From Cyclostephanos tholiformis (taxonomy: Eukaryota; Bacillariophyta; Thalassiosirophyceae; Thalassiosirales; Thalassiosiraceae), in contig JALLPB010000489.1 of assembly GCA_036939975.1 (NCBI GenBank), forward strand, positions 1-19,915: DNA of 19,915 nt, in the 5' to 3' direction. This document shows positions 9,822-18,602 of the stretch, piece by piece (position 1 is the first letter of the stretch; every line of letters begins with the position of its first letter). The notes below the pieces were generated by a model, which saw only the letters and a list, made by a program, of their open reading frames with translations, was not told the DNA's origin and made no database searches. A program made the translations under genes and the position numbers.

Positions 9822-11263
9822 CTATCCATATCCGAAAGTTTCCAACAGTAGCGGATCCAGTATATCCATCGCAATTCGTATCCCCTCCACCGAATATTCA
9901 TCCTTCGGATTGCCACTACCATACTTCGCCCACGAGTCCATCAGTCCATTCCGTTGACTCGCCGGACCGTGCGCCGGCCCGGTCTTGGCGCTACGTACGA
10001 CGTAGTGGAACGTCCCGTCGTCGGGGACGTCCTTGTCATCCTCGCGATGACCGAGCACGCCCCCGGCGCACTCGCATACCTGCCTCGTCACCTCGTAGGG
10101 ATAGAAGATGACGTCCTCGAATCTGATTATCAAGCGTGGGAATGGCGCTCGCGTATCCCTCGTGCTGTTTCGTTCATTATCGCCGTAGAAGTATTCGCCG
10201 TACCAATCGTTCCACAGGTGTCCCAACGAACGATATCGGGATGTCCCAGAACCGTATTTTACATCCACGGGGACGTATCCCCCCCCCCCCCGATGTCATC
10301 CTTCCCCCCGACCTCCTCCTCCCCCCCCCCCTCGCTCAATTTCAGTCGCGGACACGTCGCCTCGTCCTCGTGCATGCCGTTCCACGTCGCCGTGTAAGGA
10401 TGGCGACACATGCTCTTCATCCATCCGTACGGATTACGTATCAATACCACGGGCAAAACCTCGTCTATCGTGTACTTCGTGTGATTGTACTTGGTGTACG
10501 ATCCCCGCATCGACGCCGGCGTGTGTTTCCCCCACGGTACCTCCCACTCGTTGCCGGGTCCTCGCTTGGCCTTGCCGTGAAATTTAGCGACCCGAGACGG
10601 ATTTTGACAATTGTATTCCAACAGCACGCTGAGGTAATTCGTGCCGGTATTGAACATCCCCCCCGGCGCGATCCGACGTTGGGATGGATCCGATGACGTT
10701 TTGTTTCGGAACGATTCGCACGTATCGAGGCCGTGTATTATCGGTCCGTCGTCGTCGCCATCGTCGTCGCCACGAGACGCGCGCCGCCGTCGGATGTTAC
10801 GAACGATCGTTTCCCACGGCGGTATCGTCGACCAGTAATTCGAATCGACCGTGGTGACATTCCGCGTTCGTAACATGGCCCACAGCCGTTCCTTCCCTTG
10901 CAACGTCCCGTCGGATAGGTTGGGCGTGATCATACGTCCTCCTTCGGAAGACGACGACCCGTTGGTTTTGTCGTTGACGTAGTCGTCTCCTCGGATCTTC
11001 GTCGAATTCGATCCGACGACAACCCCCGCGTCCATCGCGATCGACTCTATCTTGCCACCGCTGTCATCATCCCGATGCGACATCATCATCATCGCCATCA
11101 TCACGGACGGCGGCGTGTTCTCGGTCGATATTTGCGACCCCATGTAGAACGCGATAACGACGACCGTGCACAGCGCTTTCAGGATGAAAAACGTCAGGAA
11201 TGCCAATAAGCGGTCTTTCCTCATAAATCGTTTTTGGACGGACGCGGCGTTGATGGATGGCAT
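9822..11263 (-). CDS. Type II membrane sulfotransferase-like protein, frame broken at a G run
   Basis: The first frame starts at the ATG at 11263 and would stop at 10259; the rest continues in another frame down to the TAG at 9822-9824. Residues about 20-41 form one membrane segment after a basic N-terminus, giving a Golgi-type (type II) topology, followed by a low-complexity stem with possible N-glycosylation sites (NST, NVT). The catalytic part has a PAPS-binding loop (APGGMFNTGTNYL, about 199-211) and a 3'-phosphate-binding motif (VLIRNPYGWMKSM, about 273-285), then in the second frame LGHLWNDWYGEYF and LIIRFEDVIFYPYEVTRQV, all typical of sulfotransferases. The switch falls at a 13-base C run on the plus strand (10279-10291): 14 or 11 bases would restore one frame of about 480 residues (14) or 479 (11). 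A sequence error in the homopolymer is the simplest explanation; a real mutation is possible. The acceptor substrate cannot be told. Confidence 0.72.
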
Positions 11264-11651
11264 GATTGTCGTTCATCCCCCTTTTTGATAACTTTTACTA
11301 TCGATTGCCTCTCCTCTCCAGCCCCGACCGCCGCCGATGCAAGATTCGCAACCCCGGGCGGGTTGGTGTCGGCGGCGGTGCGTTAGATGGGATCGATGTC
11401 TATTTTTTTATCCGGGACTGCCTGGTTCCTGCTTGACGCCAAAAAAAAACGGGCCGGCGCGTACGAAAATACGCTAACCTACCTAAATAAAAAATAATAC
11501 CTCTAGAGAGGTAGTGATAAAGTAAATCTCAGCAACATGATAATATGACGCCTCTTGGCGTCGTTCGTTCGTCCGAGGACCACCCGCCAAGCCGCCCGAC
11601 GCACCCAATCCGACGAGTGCGAAACACCCCCCTCGCACACGCACACAAAAT
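11264..11651. promoter_or_regulatory. Divergent intergenic region between sulfotransferase-like gene and Ku80
   Basis: 388 bp separate the two start codons and must carry both promoters. The sequence has A-rich and C-rich patches and a small palindrome CTCTAGAGAG near 11502. I see no recognisable factor site or RNA gene. Confidence 0.4.
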
Positions 11652-11761
11652 ATGAGCAAGGAGGCGATTCTATTCGTATTGGACTCGAACGTCACGATGA
11701 ACGCTCCCTACCCTCCGAGGTCATCCGTCGGCAATGACGCCGTCGGCGTCGTCCCCTCGCG

Positions 11762-11805
<44 letters not shown>

Positions 11806-14052
11806 CCACGCGCCTATCCCATGCCAAGGACGCCATCCTCGACATCATCGTCGATCGGATGTGGAAATCGAGGCAAAACGAGGTCGGTCTCATCGTGCTT
11901 AGGGCAGGCATCACGCATCACCACCTCCACGCTATCGACGACGACGACGACGACGACGAATGCCTCGGGAAATTCTTTCGAGGGTGGCGCGGCGGCGACG
12001 ACGACCACTACGACGACGCTAATGTTTCGAAGGGTCGCGCCGCCGCCTCCCCGGCCGACGACGACGACGACGACGACGACGACTGCGGTGGAAGCGGAGG
12101 CGCCGTTCCTTTTCCGAATATCGTGGAGTTTGGCCTCGACAGGCCGTCGCCACGCAGGCTTCGATCGATACGGTCCGTCGTATGCACGATGAACGAGTCT
12201 GCGTCGGCGTCGTCGTCGTCGTCGTCGTCGTCCGTATTCGGTGGGGGGGGGCTGTGCGACGGACTCATACTCGCGGCGGACGCCCTCCATCGTAAAACGA
12301 ACGGGAAGAAGTACGCGCGCAGGATAGTCGTGATCACGGATGCCGAACACGAGGTGAGGGTGAACGGGGAACAGCTGATGCACGTGCTGGGCGAATTGAA
12401 TAAGATGGAGGTCGAATTCACGGTCCTCGGGATAGGTTTCGATGACTTCTCGAGGAGCGTACCGATAAAGGACGAGGATGATTCGGATTGCCGCGAACGT
12501 CATCACGACGACGAGACGAAGAAGAATCATCTCCTCGAGAATCCGGGAGCTGTCCCGTCGATGGATCATAAGACGCCGGACGCCGTCGTGTCGATGATGG
12601 CTGACGATGGCGACGGTGGAATGATGATTAAGGAGGAGGGAAATCCCGACGAGGTAATCGACGGCGATATAACGAGGCACCAGAACGATGACGAAATCGC
12701 GCGGATCGAATTCATCAAGCGGGAGAACGAAAAATTCCTCCGAAGCATCGCACGTGAGATCGGGGGGGATGGGTGCATACTGGCCGCGAACGGCGCCGAT
12801 ATGACGGAATTGCTACGAACGAGGATACCGCACGTGTCCGGACTGACGAATTCCATGGGTAAGAAGATCGATTTTCGAATATCGCCGGACCTAACGCTAA
12901 TCGTCAAAATGGCCAAGTTGACGTCAAGACAGAATCTCCCGACCACAATCAAGGAGGCTTATCAATTCGATCCGCGCACGGGCGAGAAACTCCGCGATGG
13001 CAACGGCGAATTGATGACGTTGCCCACCAGAACGCAGACAAATCATTATGACGACGATGGCAATCTGGTACCATATGGTGAGAGAGGTTATTTTGTCCCC
13101 TTCGATCGTCATTTTCTTCCCCTTTGATGCATTTACGTTTGAGTATCTCCCAATCTATCACCCCGTCACTCTCCATCGCCTTGATAATCAACGAACGAAT
13201 GCACTATTAAAAAAAGACAAACGAACAGACGCGTTTAGGTACGGATCCGACTTAATCCCCGTTGGGAAAATGGACATGCTCGGCATAAACGCCGCCTTCG
13301 CCGATCCTGGTAGCATCGAAATGATCGGTTACATCGATCTTGCGGCCGTCGAATCCAGCAACCTCCTGATGGGACCCGCGTACGCGATCACGGGGGGCGA
13401 GTCGAGGAAATCCCGCGTGGCCATCGCGGCGCTTTCGCGGGCGCTTGACGAGACCGGCACGGTGGGCTACTGTCGCGTCGTAAGGACGAGGAACGGAGAG
13501 CCGAAGATCGGCGCGTTGGTGCCGAGGCTCGTTGTCGGTCTCGATGACGACGGCGGCCGCGCGGGAACGGTAGGTCAGGAGAACGACACGCGCGAGGAGG
13601 GGGAGATAGGACGGTACCTCGCGTTCTTGGAATTGCCATTCGCTGACGACCTCCAACGTACTGTCGATCGACGGGTTCCGTTGGAATATCACGGCGATTG
13701 CGGCGACGAGAGGGCATGCGACGATCTGATCGATTCCATGATGCTCCCCGACGATGAATTACGAAGTGTGGATATCTCGAACCCAGCGTTGGCTTCGTAT
13801 CGTAGGATGGTTGCCGCGTTTGCGATGGATCCGATGAGCGCGATGGAAGAGACACAAACCGTAGGCCTGCCGGAGGGGAGGATCTTGGAGGCCTCTCGGG
13901 CCAGGCCACTTCGGGACTACGACGTCGTGAAATCAATTCACGAGGGGGCATCGAGACACATCGATGCCTTCTTGGATGCCTTTCCCCTCGTTGAGCACAA
14001 ACCCGAAGACAACAAGAAGCGCAAATTTTGGGGTGATGGCAACAATCGTTAG
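11652..14052 (+). CDS. Ku80 (XRCC5) subunit of the Ku DNA-end-binding heterodimer
   Basis: Two exons, 11652-13077 and 13217-14052, give 753 residues. The N-terminal von Willebrand A-type domain begins AILFVLDSNVTM (residues 5-16), and the helix ARRIVVITDAEHE follows later. The Ku core follows from about residue 400, crosses the intron and contains the family signature FRYGSDLIPVGKMD (482-495), the ALSRALDETGTVGYCRVV strand and YLAFLELPFADDLQ. Ku80 pairs with Ku70 to ring broken DNA ends and start non-homologous end joining; it also protects telomeres. The intron donor is GTGAGAG at 13078. I chose the acceptor at 13216 (exon resumes ACAAACGAAC) because it restores the expected DxR...FRYG spacing; an acceptor at 13228 also stays in frame. 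The vWA domain is interrupted by long Ser and Asp runs from trinucleotide repeats, and an acidic insert lies around residues 275-350. The C-terminus ends soon after the core (KKRKFWGDGNNR), with no visible DNA-PKcs-binding tail. Confidence 0.88.
11763..11804 (+). repeat. (TCG)14 microsatellite coding for polyserine in Ku80
   Basis: Fourteen perfect TCG units read in frame as serine inside the vWA domain of Ku80. Further runs of the same CG-containing triplet in other registers occur at 11937-11957 and about 12057-12081 (GAC, read as aspartate) and about 12205-12231 (TCG). Such triplets also fill the LPA1-like gene near 18045-18064 and 18436-18482, so they are a local compositional feature. 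Confidence 0.9.
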
Positions 14053-14215
14053 ATCTTCAATCCAAATATTGTCATAGCTTACAAATAAATGCCTTACATG
14101 TGTCATTAACTTTTATAAGATTCATGCAACAACCGCGTTGTTGACTTCTAATGTTAACTGAAGGTACAGATTTAATTTATTATAGAAGTTAACAGCCCTT
14201 TGGTACCGGTTTTTT

Positions 14216-14238
14216 TGGTTCTAAAATAAAATGGTTCT
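14216..14238 (+). repeat. Left terminal inverted repeat
   Basis: Begins TGGTTCTAAAATAAAATGG and contains two TGGTTCT words. It matches the reverse complement of 15108-15130 with a single A/G difference at the ninth base. Confidence 0.85.
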
Positions 14239-14295
14239 ACCCCCTAGAACCGCTCTAAATGCGAAGATGTTTTCGACATGCAAGTTTTACTGGTT

Positions 14296-14985
14296 TTATT
14301 TAGGACAAGGATAAATCGGTTCTAATTTAGGACAAGGATAAATCGGTTCTAATTTAGGACAAGGATCCACTCCACTCTTGACGCAGCACCCTCGACTGTG
14401 CTTCCCATGAAAATGCGCGTGGTCGGTGTCCACTGCACCATCAATCATTTTGAAGGAGATCGAAAAGTTGCACTTTGCTAACTTCGCCCTCTTGTTCCTG
14501 CAATAGTACTTCGCGACTGTTTTGCCAACATTGTGCTTTGTCACTGTAAATCCGTCGATTGAAACTTGGGGTGGGACTTTTGTGACGTCAACTGAATTCG
14601 ATTTGACCTGGAAGGAGAGGATGGGATTTCAATGCGAGGTCGAAAATAATAAAAGGATTCAAAAAAAATGCAGGGAACGTACCGGACGGGGGGGGGCAGG
14701 GATTCGGTTTGGGTCAATCGGATTACCGAAAGCCCGAGCGGGGGAGCCATTGCGTTGATCAAAAACTGGGGGGGGAGGGCCGGGGCATCGGTTTGGGTCG
14801 AATGGATTGCCAAATGGTCCCGAATCGTCCACATCGAAATGAGGAGGGCGGGGGAGAACACTCTTGACATCAAGTAAAGAGATCAACGTCAGCGGTGCCT
14901 CTTCTTCGATATTGCCCAAATCACCGATGGCATCGTCCATCTTCCTTTCGAAGAGATCAAACTCGCTGTAAATGTCGTCGGCCAT
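14296..14985 (-). CDS. FLYWCH-like zinc-finger protein encoded by the short transposon
   Basis: Exons 14985-14683 and 14607-14296 flank a clean 75-bp intron (GTACGT donor, pyrimidine-rich CTCTCCTTCCAG acceptor), giving 204 residues. The first exon is acidic, then proline-rich with a duplicated FGNPxDPNRxPxPP segment. The second exon carries a Cys/His finger, C-x9-C-x16-HxH (YYC ... KCNF ... DHAHFHGKHSRGC), which resembles the FLYWCH/WRKY-GCM1 fingers found at the N-terminus of Mutator-like transposases. The protein ends in the nine-residue minisatellite repeat. No nuclease domain follows, so this looks like the surviving DNA-binding part of a transposase or an accessory protein. The intact splice sites and frame argue against complete decay. 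The finger family is inferred from cysteine/histidine spacing only. Confidence 0.6.
14298..14366 (+). repeat. 27-bp minisatellite (2.5 copies) inside the transposon
   Basis: The unit starts ATTTAGGACAAGGATAAATC and recurs at 14298, 14325 and (partial) 14352 with perfect 27-bp period. Because 27 is a multiple of three it is translated on the minus strand as a nine-residue repeat, CPKLEPIYP, forming the end of the zinc-finger protein. Its TAGGACAA and TCTAA words match the sub-terminal sequence at the other end of the element, suggesting the unit is an amplified transposase-binding repeat. Confidence 0.85.
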
Positions 14986-15107
14986 TTCGATTGAAATGAA
15001 ATGAAGAAGGAAAAAATGAAAACCTTTTCTGAAATTAAAATTCTTTACTGTTTGTACTAGATAATATTGATCTAATTAAGAACGTGTTCTAAATTAATCT
15101 AGGACAA

Positions 15108-15130
15108 AGAACCATTTTATTCTAGAACCA
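15108..15130 (-). repeat. Right terminal inverted repeat, overlapping the end of the aprataxin gene
   Basis: The reverse complement begins TGGTTCTAGAATAAAATGG and matches the left repeat at 22 of 23 positions. Its first nine bases on the minus strand supply the last two sense codons (TGG TTC) and the TAG stop of the aprataxin-like frame, which ends at 15122. Confidence 0.85.
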
Positions 15131-16890
15131 TTTTAACTTCTCTCCGCGACAGGCTGTCGTGGCATCGGCCAAAACCCGACAATCGAAATAAGGGCCACCG
15201 TAGGCCTTGATGCGGATGCTCATGCCCTCAACGATGCCCCAATCATGTGACTTCGTCGTGGTGCGCATGCTCCAGAATTCGCGTTTCATTTGATCGTACG
15301 GCATCCTCGTTTCTCCTCGCCTACGATACAGGGAGAGATGATCGCACTTCTCCTCCTTCCCATCGCGGTGACGTGGAATTCCGTCAACTTCGTTCAGCAA
15401 CCTCCTGAGATCGCATTCGCTCCCGCGGCTCACGCCCAGATATGCCCCGGCCTCCCAATCCTTCCAACCATCGAGCTGGATCTCGATCGGATATTCGAAC
15501 CGTCCGCGAAAGTTGAGGCCGCGAACTTGATCCGCGGATAGGTACCCATCGTACATTGTCACGTGTCGAGTTTCCTCGAGCTGGAGACAGTGCCGTAATT
15601 CATCATGAATGACATCGTCGCATCGCGCCAGTCCTCTTGCGAATTTGGATTCTTTTCCCTCGCGTATTGCCATGTAAATTAGGTACCGTGTCCTGGACTC
15701 GCAAATGGTAAATCGAGCGGGCGTCATCGGGACGATGTACCCCGGTCCTTCCATCGAATTCCCCCTCTTAGCAATCATCGTGGCCTCGAGATCGCTCGGC
15801 TTCAGCACGCAGGCCGATGCCTCCGTGGAAGCGAGCCTACGACGCCAGCCGAGGAGCGAGTTCAACGTCTTACCCCCCGTCGTCTTACCCCCCCTCCCAT
15901 CGTCGGCCGTCGCCCTCCAGTCGCACAGCCGATGGTGTAGCTTCCAATCCCGGACCGTATCCGCCGCCCTGCCGCACCTGACGCACGTCAATGGCGTACT
16001 CTCGAGGACGTCCCGCGCCCTCTCCCTTCGCACGCGTATCGACAAATCGTCATCGAACGCCCCCTCGAGATGATGCTCGACCGCCTCGGCCGATACGAAG
16101 AAAAGGGGGGAAACGAACGACGTTACGTGCCGACGCTCGGTCACGCACGGCGAATCCATATCGTCGGATATCATGTGTAGATGAAGCGGCTCGAGCGACG
16201 GAAGCGCGTGATAACCGATCTTCATGGCCGAGGCCGGCGGCGGACCTTCGTTCGGGGAGGACTTTACCACGTCCTCGACGTCGTCGCGAGGCCCATCTAC
16301 GAGGCGCGATGCGATCTCCCTCCCCAGGGTGTGGAACTCGCGAAGTTCGTCCAGATGGGACGGTTCCAAATCGTCCAACGTTCGCACTCGGGTCATATCA
16401 CCGAGATATTCGTTGCACCTTCGTCTCATCAATAGCAGGTGATACTTCGCCTTGGGATACTGCGATGAGGGGGGTTGAAATGATACGGCGACGAACAGAT
16501 AATATGATATTTTATGCGCCAGTTGAGAAGTTCAATGGTGATTGTTCCGACCTGGAAAGGATATCCCCCATCCCCCCAATCTCCCACCCCTCTCTACCTC
16601 ACCATGTCATATATGCAGACGTATTTATCGTCCCCGAACAAAACGATTGGATTGCTGCTAATTTCGAACTGATTATTCCCACCCCGCAATGACGACGACG
16701 ACGACTCTTCGACGTGCGACAGGATTTCGAATAGCCCATCGCGCCAATTCGACGACGATCGCGACGGATAATCCTCCCGACGGGGGGGGAGGTACAACAA
16801 ACGATCCGGCAGGGCCGCTAATCTGATGCTGTCGCTGGATGATGATGGACTCGATCGGGTGACGCCGGAGGCGATGGGGTCATTCATCAT
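15122..16890 (-). CDS. Aprataxin-like DNA repair hydrolase with a long unrecognised C-terminal extension
   Basis: Exons 16890-16603 and 16459-15122 join in phase 0 (GTGAGG donor, CCTCATCGCAG acceptor; 143-bp intron) for 541 residues. The junction creates the family's strand DKYVCIYDMYPKAKYHLLL. The HIT region reads GYHALPSLEPLHLHMISDD (about 178-196), followed by DSPCV and the conserved HxxSF (HVTSF), then a zinc finger C255-x2-C258-x12-H271-x3-C275. Aprataxin removes AMP from 5' ends of DNA left by abortive ligation, and acts in the nucleus or mitochondria. Two deviations: the first histidine of the HIT triad is proline (P187-L-H189-L-H191), while the presumed nucleophile H189 is kept; and the last zinc ligand is Cys in place of His. 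About 260 residues after the finger match nothing I know. The gene is convergent with Ku80, and its stop codon lies in the transposon end. Confidence 0.82.
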
Positions 16891-17303
16891 GCAAATACCT
16901 ATCTCCCTCTCTCAAGAGAGAGAGTCGTCCGACAAGGGAGGGAGGGGGATGATCGATGAGGCTTAGAATAAAATACTATGGAGATAGTCATTGAATGTCG
17001 ACGCTTTGTTGGTATGGTGGGAATAGTCAGTGGGGCACGATACATACAATTTCGGATTATTGCTTCCAAAAGTAGATAAGTAGATAGAGTCGTAGTAACT
17101 CAAAAAAGGATAAATTGTTACTTCACAGATCGCATTTCTCATTTTAAAGGCAATCGATTGAGCCTATTTCGGTGGTTGACGAGTCCGTCAAAGGTTGCCA
17201 CTGATACTTGTGCTCAAGGCTACGGTCCCGCTGACGTCTTTAATGCAATGCCCGAAAGTCCCATCGCGCCTAATTTTTTCCGTCACCCCAGACACGCGTT
17301 TCT
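16891..17303. other. Intergenic stretch between LPA1-like 3' end and aprataxin 5' end
   Basis: 413 bp, expected to hold the aprataxin promoter and the 3' end of the LPA1-like transcript. A perfect hairpin CTCTCTC-AA-GAGAGAG lies at 16907-16922 just upstream of the aprataxin start. No coding frame or RNA gene is evident. Confidence 0.5.
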
Positions 17304-17994
17304 CTATGGCCCACCATATTTCTCAGAATCTCCCGGCATGCCAAAGCGTGAGCCGTCGGCCACCTCCATCGCGCCGATGAAATCGCCATACGGAGGAAGG
17401 CCGGTGGCCCTAGATAGTGGCATGGGTCATGAACAAAAATGAGAGAGATGAATATATATATTCGGTTTTCGAGGGGAAGGAAAAGAAGTCAGAATGCGGT
17501 CATAAATATTAACGAGGCAAGTGATGGGGGAAGCACATCCCTCATTTTTCTCGTAACCCAATATATATATGTATCACCGTACCTTCGAAGGATTCTACCA
17601 TTCTTCTTTACAGTGATGGTAATGCCCTTATCCAACACGTCGAATCCCTGTCCACGTGCCGTGTCGACGTCGGATTTGAGGTACTGATTCCAACTCGCGA
17701 GCGATCCCGCCGGGAACGCGACGACCTCGTCCGCCCTCGACGAATCGAAATTGCGATCGTTCGCGCCCGGCACGGCGTTCCTCCACGCATCCTTGACGTC
17801 GCCGACGACCTGATACCTCGCATCGAGTAACACCGGCACGATTATCGTGTCCACCCCGGACAGGGCCCGCGGGATCGTGTTCTCGTCCGATAGCTGATCG
17901 CTGCAAAGCGACATGGCGAGTCTGTTAACGTACTCCCTCCCGCCCGCGGCGATGACCACCCTCGAAGCGCGTCTGTAATTCCCGAGCGCCCTGC

Positions 17995-18041
<47 letters not shown>

Positions 18042-18602
18042 NATCGACGACGACGACGACGACGAATACGCCGGTTCCACCTCCAACCTCGCGAGCAATC
18101 CCCCCCTCGCGATGCGTTCCAAATTCGCCTCGCCGACCCTGACCTCCCTGATCGCCAATCCGCCGAAACCCAGCGCGCCCGCGGCATTTATCGCGCACGT
18201 AACGAGTGCGTCCTCGAGAGGGATCGAGTCGGCGTATCCGCCGATATTCGACTTCAGCGCCGCCAGCGCCGAGAAGTAAAGCGCCACGGACGCGCTCGCG
18301 GCCGAGAACGCGAAGAACGCCAATCGGACCTTTCGGAAGGGGGACTCGACCTCCTCCCGCAGGCGCTGCTTGACGGTGAATCCGCCGAACTTCTCCCCCA
18401 GGGATTGATCGGATTCGTCCGGCGCGGACGATAATCGGGATGACGATGACGACGACGATGACGACGATGACGACGACGACGACTGCCGGCGCGAGCGCGC
18501 GATGACGCCCATGCTAGGCCTCGTGAACGCGACGACGACGACGGTCGACGACGGTAGAAGACACGTCGAGAAGGCCAACATGGCAGATAGTAGTTTCTTC
18601 AT
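17304..18602 (-). CDS. Plastid LPA1/REP27-like (DUF3493) photosystem II assembly protein
   Basis: Exon 1 runs from the ATG at 18602 to 17583 and exon 2 from 17409 to the TAG at 17306-17304; the 173-bp intron starts GTACGG and ends CTATCTAG. The N-terminus is a signal peptide ending VVVVAF, then TRPS, fitting plastid import, followed by polyserine. The DUF3493 core starts SPFRKVRLAFFAFSAASASV (about 87-106) with a first membrane segment, and a second lies around 131-150. The soluble part is typical to the end (RASRVVIAAGG, DTIIVPVLLDARY, ASWNQYLKSDVDTARGQG, ITVKKNGRILRR). Exon 2 adds ATGLPPYGDFIGAMEVADG, matching the family's PPW-type ending. LPA1/REP27 helps D1 synthesis and PSII assembly or repair; plant and green-algal LPA1 also have TPRs, absent here. 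The frame is interrupted by 45 Cs and an N (17997-18042), so the residue count and central linker are not reliable. Confidence 0.82.
17997..18042. other. 45-base poly-C run followed by N: assembly gap inside the LPA1-like gene
   Basis: Forty-five consecutive Cs end at a single unknown base. The coding frames on either side do not agree with each other at this length, and both sides are clearly the same gene. The run is far longer than the other C runs in the window (11-13 bases) and sits beside the only ambiguous base, so it is most likely a collapsed or unresolved repeat. Confidence 0.85.

Larger units (their letters stand above)
14216..15130. mobile_element. Short DNA transposon with 23-bp terminal inverted repeats and one zinc-finger gene
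   Basis: The ends at 14216-14238 and 15108-15130 are inverted copies matching at 22 of 23 positions; each contains TGGTTCT twice at a 16-base offset. Sub-terminal copies of TAGGACAA and TCTAATTT motifs extend inward on both sides, as in many cut-and-paste elements with sub-terminal transposase-binding repeats. The only gene inside is a two-exon zinc-finger protein on the minus strand; there is no transposase catalytic domain, so this is probably a non-autonomous derivative. Four Ts flank each end (14212-14215 and 15131-15134), which may or may not be a target duplication because the sequence is simple. An additional GAAGTTAA/TTAACTTC inverted pair lies just outside both repeats, so the real boundaries may be slightly wider. 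The superfamily is not determined. Confidence 0.7.

Noticed and set aside
11708..12680. Long open frames on both strands across the Ku80 gene
   Set aside because: They arise from (TCG/GAC)n repeats that are open in several frames; only the + frame with vWA and Ku motifs resembles a protein.
13388..13951. 187-codon Arg/Pro-rich minus-strand frame opposite Ku80 exon 2
   Set aside because: Typical shadow of a GC-rich coding exon; the opposite strand carries the conserved Ku core.
14212..15134. TTTT at both ends as a definite target-site duplication
   Set aside because: Four Ts in T-rich flanks are too simple to count as evidence; boundaries may also differ by several bases.
16001..16692. 233-codon plus-strand frame opposite aprataxin
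   Set aside because: Arg/Pro/Ser composition of a shadow frame crossing the antisense intron; no domain seen.
16907..16922. CTCTCTC-AA-GAGAGAG as a transcription terminator
   Set aside because: In a eukaryotic nuclear context a GA/CT palindrome upstream of a start codon is more simply a simple-sequence promoter or UTR element.
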